Shown piece by piece: positions 5,409-7,855 of a stretch of 7,855 nt of DNA; position 1 is the first letter of the stretch, and every line of letters starts with the position of its first letter. This DNA comes from Patescibacteria group bacterium (lineage in GTDB: Bacteria; Patescibacteriota; Gracilibacteria; UBA1369; JAHJTR01), in the NCBI GenBank assembly GCA_018829865.1, contig JAHJTR010000146.1:1-7855 (forward strand). The letters are read 5' to 3'. The notes below the pieces were generated by a model. That model did not search any database and had not been told where the DNA came from. It worked only from the letters and a program-made list of their open reading frames with translations. The translations under genes and the position numbers were made by a program.

Positions 5409-7319
5409 CTATTTAATCATTGTAGGATTACCTATAACGCTTGAACAATCATCCATAATTTGATTACTATCAAAACCCATAGCCCTAAATCTGAACATAT
5501 CGTTACTAACACCTAAGAGATTAACCTGAACATTATCACCTGAAACCGCATTACTTGAAATATCTCCATAAACTTCAATGTTTACAATTCCGGATGTACC
5601 AATCATCATATTTAAATTATCCATAACAACCTCAGAGCTTCCCCAAGAAATAGCGTACGTTTGTTTTCCATCTAACACTGAAGGTTTATTAACATCCAAA
5701 GGATACTTCACGGTAATTGAGCGCAAATCATTAGAAATATTACTACCTTTCACATCAAAGGTCATCCGATTGATTTTATAATCCTCCAAAGAGGCATCAA
5801 TTGAAATTTTTGACAGTAAAACATTACTTGAACCGGCAGACACTGATTGATTCACAACCTGATTATAGTGACCAGAAATATTCAGCAATCCATGAGGCTC
5901 AAGAGTAGCCCAATGAATGGGTCCAATTCCCGTCCATTTATTAGTCTCATCAACATTAACCCCTTTTGAAGGTCTTAATTGTACGGCTACATTTCCACCA
6001 GATAAAGTTTTAGCATCAACCAAATTTACATCGTTTACAATAAATGAAATATTATCACCTTCGCTGCCGAAAGTAGTATTTGGTCCATAATTAACTTTCA
6101 GCACAAGAGTCTTCGTAGTATTCGCAGGAATATTCAAGTTCAAATTACTAAACCTCAAGTCACCTGAAGATCTATATATATTATTAAATGATACTTTTGT
6201 ATTACCATCATAAATAGCTGCATCCGCTACAAGAGTAGACAAAACAGCTGTAGATAAACCATCAGTATCAGAGCCAAAACCCCAATCTTTTTCCCCACCT
6301 ACCTCATTATCATTAATCATACCTTTCAAGGTAATACCGTCAAGAATTACAGCATCCTTTTTGGCTGTAAAGTCTATTCTTAATATGTCTCTATCCTTTT
6401 GACTTGGAACAGATATAGTATCATATGGCTGCCCTGATGAAAGCGAAACTTCCAATACTGCGCTTGTTGGCTTAATAAAATTAATATTGGAACATTTAAT
6501 CAATGTAGAACCGGCTCCACCATCAATTATATTAGCCTGACTCTCAAAATAAATCGTATTACTTCCACCACCACTGGAATCAAAAGCAGCTCCATTCTTC
6601 ATATAAACATTATTACTACCTCTACCATCAGTATCAACATATCCACCACTATCAATTAATATGGCAGAACTACTCGTAACACCTTTTTGATAACCGGTAA
6701 TGACCTTATCATTAGCACCAAGCACAAAATCACAATTTGCTTGTGTAAGCACAGCACTAGGCGTCGGCACAAACGTAGGTGTCGGCGAAGGCGAACCCAT
6801 CGGAGGCGTAGTCATAGGCACCGGATCACCGGATTTTAAAGTTGGAGGGACAGGAGGTGAAGCCATAGGCACCGGCTGAGAATAGACCCTATTATCATCA
6901 AAAGTAATATATTTAGCTGACGGCAAATCCTCCATTCGCGGTAATTCTTCAACTCGCATATTAATTTCATTAATTCTTGATTCATACTCAGTTCTCAACA
7001 ATTCTCTTTCATTTTCTTTATCCCGCAAAAATTCATCAAATTCTCTAATTCTCTCTTCCAATTCATCAGGATTATCAATCCCCTCAATTCTTTCCATAAA
7101 CTCCCGTTCTCTTTCCATAATTTCCAGATCAACTTGATTCATTCTTTCATCAAAAGATCTCTGTAAATCATCAACTTCCACAAGTAAATTCTGCACACTC
7201 GAAATTTCTTCAGGAGAATATTCAAGCGTCCCCTTGATCAAGCCTGTTTGGCTAATAGTAGCAGCAACAATAACCACAACAACAACTAAACCGAGTAAAA
7301 TTTTTGTTCCTTTTTGCAT
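5409..7319 (-). CDS. Membrane-anchored coiled-coil, 18-residue-repeat and Ig-like surface protein (long paralogue)
   Basis: A 636-aa protein of no family I can name. Domain order: hydrophobic anchor 7-22; acidic, Arg-rich coiled coil about 40-125; Pro/Ser/Thr linker about 149-187 with two PVPM-type repeats; Cys-bounded repeat domain 195-280 (Cys196, Cys276) with 18-residue units such as GGGSNTIYF; then about 350 residues of beta-rich sequence. That last part looks like two Ig-like domains (about 285-450 and 465-605), with stretches such as DILRIDFTAKKDAVILDGITL typical of CPR surface proteins. The tail has one further Cys (625). The architecture resembles an anchored stalk presenting adhesive domains; adhesion or envelope structure is inferred, and no enzyme motif is seen. 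A near-consensus promoter lies at 7367-7395. The start is supported by identity with the paralogue downstream. No Shine-Dalgarno; stop TAG. Confidence 0.88.
   Translation of the reverse strand: MQKGTKILLGLVVVVVIVAATISQTGLIKGTLEYSPEEISSVQNLLVEVDDLQRSFDERMNQVDLEIMEREREFMERIEGIDNPDELEERIREFDEFLRDKENERELLRTEYESRINEINMRVEELPRMEDLPSAKYITFDDNRVYSQPVPMASPPVPPTLKSGDPVPMTTPPMGSPSPTPTFVPTPSAVLTQANCDFVLGANDKVITGYQKGVTSSSAILIDSGGYVDTDGRGSNNVYMKNGAAFDSSGGGSNTIYFESQANIIDGGAGSTLIKCSNINFIKPTSAVLEVSLSSGQPYDTISVPSQKDRDILRIDFTAKKDAVILDGITLKGMINDNEVGGEKDWGFGSDTDGLSTAVLSTLVADAAIYDGNTKVSFNNIYRSSGDLRFSNLNLNIPANTTKTLVLKVNYGPNTTFGSEGDNISFIVNDVNLVDAKTLSGGNVAVQLRPSKGVNVDETNKWTGIGPIHWATLEPHGLLNISGHYNQVVNQSVSAGSSNVLLSKISIDASLEDYKINRMTFDVKGSNISNDLRSITVKYPLDVNKPSVLDGKQTYAISWGSSEVVMDNLNMMIGTSGIVNIEVYGDISSNAVSGDNVQVNLLGVSNDMFRFRAMGFDSNQIMDDCSSVIGNPTMIK
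6557..6664 (-). repeat. 54-bp tandem repeat in the long paralogue
   Basis: TATTACTTCC at 6557 and TATTACTACC at 6611 mark two units 54 bp apart, each coding for one 18-residue repeat. These copies have diverged more than the pair in the short paralogue. Blocks at 6591-6608 and 6633-6656 are identical to 4783-4800 and 4825-4848 of the short gene and keep the same 42-bp offset. Confidence 0.75.
6813..6875 (-). repeat. 51-bp repeat in the Pro-rich linker
   Basis: CATAGGCACCGG occurs at 6813-6824 and 6864-6875, 51 bp (17 codons) apart, each coding for PVPM in the linker. The linker is locally more GC-rich than its surroundings because of Pro and Gly codons. Such linkers commonly vary in repeat number between strains. 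Confidence 0.6.
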
Positions 7320-7352
7320 TGTTTTTTATTTTTAAAATATAATATTAAAATT
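7320..7352 (-). promoter_or_regulatory. AT-rich leader of the long paralogue
   Basis: The leader between the predicted transcription start (near 7360) and the ATG is almost pure A and T, has no Shine-Dalgarno, and ends AAAAAACAATG. It matches the leader of the short paralogue. Here it lies downstream of a separate promoter, which supports a role in the mRNA rather than as a promoter. Confidence 0.5.
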
Positions 7353-7366
7353 AAAATCATCCATGA

Positions 7367-7395
7367 ATTATACAATAATTAACTACATAAGTCAA
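7367..7395 (-). promoter_or_regulatory. Near-consensus promoter of the surface-protein pair
   Basis: The minus strand reads TTGACT (-35, 7390-7395), exactly 17 bp, then a perfect TATAAT (-10, 7367-7372). The start would be near 7360 with a leader of about 40 nt. This is the best sigma-70 match in the window and predicts strong, probably constitutive transcription. Confidence 0.75.
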
Positions 7396-7401
7396 TGAAA
7401 C

Positions 7402-7424
7402 GAAGTTTTTTTCTTATAAACTTC
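7402..7424. other. Hairpin or palindrome upstream of the surface-protein promoter
   Basis: GAAGTTT (7402-7408) and AAACTTC (7418-7424) are perfect inverted copies around 9 bp. The element lies 6 bp upstream of the -35 box. No T-run follows it on the minus strand, so it is a poor terminator for the HNH gene. An activator or repressor site is possible but unproven. The rest of 7425-7580 shows nothing I can assign. Confidence 0.3.
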
Positions 7425-7580
7425 ACAAACAAATAGGACACCGTCGTATAGAATTAAAATACTTCAATGAAAAACGTCCTCAAAAAACCAAACATTTTTT
7501 CCCTACTCCACAATATTGAATAATTCCAAAGTAATGCTAAACTAATCCCATACCATCAAAAAATGCCAAAACCGCACCAT

Positions 7581-7855
7581 CTAAAGTAGTGCCACCTGCC
7601 GTTGTTTTCTGTAATTATAGTCTGCAAGCTGCATCGGCTCAGAAATCCCATTATGCGCAAATTCATGATGCTGTTTGCATAGAGGCTTGAGATTTTCATG
7701 ACTATGGTGCTCCGAAAAACGATCAGGATGATGAATAACATCTGCAGGACGAGGACAACCGAAATGACTGCATCTCTCACCAACCTCTCGTTTCCTGTAA
7801 ACAGAAATATACCGAGAAATTCTATTCAGCACTTTTTCCCCGGGGATTTTAGTCG
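7581..7855 (-). CDS. HNH endonuclease domain protein (5' end outside window)
   Basis: The last 90 residues of a protein whose frame stays open to the window edge. A GTG at 7830-7832 could start an 83-aa protein, but upstream codons are open, so it is more likely internal. Counting from the first complete codon (7853), Cys28-x4-Cys33 and Cys59-x2-His62 form the zinc site. The pair His41-His42 after VI, Asn54 in the segment ENLKPLC, and His62-His63 form the beta-beta-alpha metal core of HNH nucleases, which nick or cut nucleic acid. The last 20 residues are polar with no motif. The substrate cannot be told: HNH C-terminal domains occur in phage, restriction, intron-encoded and uncharacterised CPR proteins. 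No terminator is visible after the TAG stop, and 261 bp separate it from the surface-protein gene. Confidence 0.82.
   Translation of the reverse strand, partial: TKIPGEKVLNRISRYISVYRKREVGERCSHFGCPRPADVIHHPDRFSEHHSHENLKPLCKQHHEFAHNGISEPMQLADYNYRKQRQVALL

Noticed and set aside
7435..7480. AGGAC / GTCCT inverted pair
   Set aside because: Only 5 bp with a 36-bp loop and no T-run; expected by chance.
1..7855. UGA read as glycine (Gracilibacteria-type code)
   Set aside because: All major genes, with well over 100 glycines, use only GGN codons and contain no in-frame TGA.
1..7855. CRISPR array, tRNA, rRNA or insertion sequence
   Set aside because: No spaced direct repeats of CRISPR type, no cloverleaf or rRNA segment recognised, and no transposase or terminal inverted repeats. 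The tandem repeats present are codon-phased inside genes.

Overview
The window is AT-rich DNA carrying two housekeeping genes (DNA topoisomerase I and an HU-type nucleoid protein) flanked by surface or secreted proteins of unrecognised family. Five genes run on the minus strand; only HU is on the plus strand. The style suggests a Candidate Phyla Radiation (Patescibacteria) bacterium. The reasons are a compact AT-rich layout, starts without Shine-Dalgarno sequences, lysine-rich proteins, secreted proteins with W-x-x-N-x-G-W repeats, and single-pass anchored proteins with Ig-like tails. A Peregrinibacteria-like source is my best guess, but it is inference and not proven. The standard genetic code fits: no in-frame TGA occurs in about 2,200 sense codons, and the visible stops are TAG (four) and TAA (one).

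Layout. 1-1563 (minus): N-terminal 521 residues of a secreted cysteine-containing protein, cut by the window edge. 1683-3926 (minus): complete topA. 3927-4285: divergent intergenic region with tandem topA promoters, the HU promoter and an unexplained pair of long inverted repeats. 4286-4561 (plus): HU. 4616-4647: bidirectional terminator between the convergent HU gene and the next gene. 4669-5355 and 5409-7319 (minus): tandem paralogues of 228 and 636 aa, each with the same N-terminal membrane segment, a charged coiled-coil stalk and a small domain built on an 18-residue repeat. The longer one adds a Pro-rich linker and Ig-like beta domains. 7320-7580: non-coding, with a near-consensus promoter for the paralogue pair. 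7581-7855 (minus): C-terminal HNH nuclease domain of a protein that begins outside the window.

How the parts relate. TopA (relaxes negative supercoils) and HU (bends and constrains supercoiled DNA) are transcribed divergently from one control region, so their expression may be coupled through local supercoiling. The paralogue pair looks like one transcription unit for cell-surface stalk proteins. It is the least conventional part of the window and the best candidate for something undescribed.
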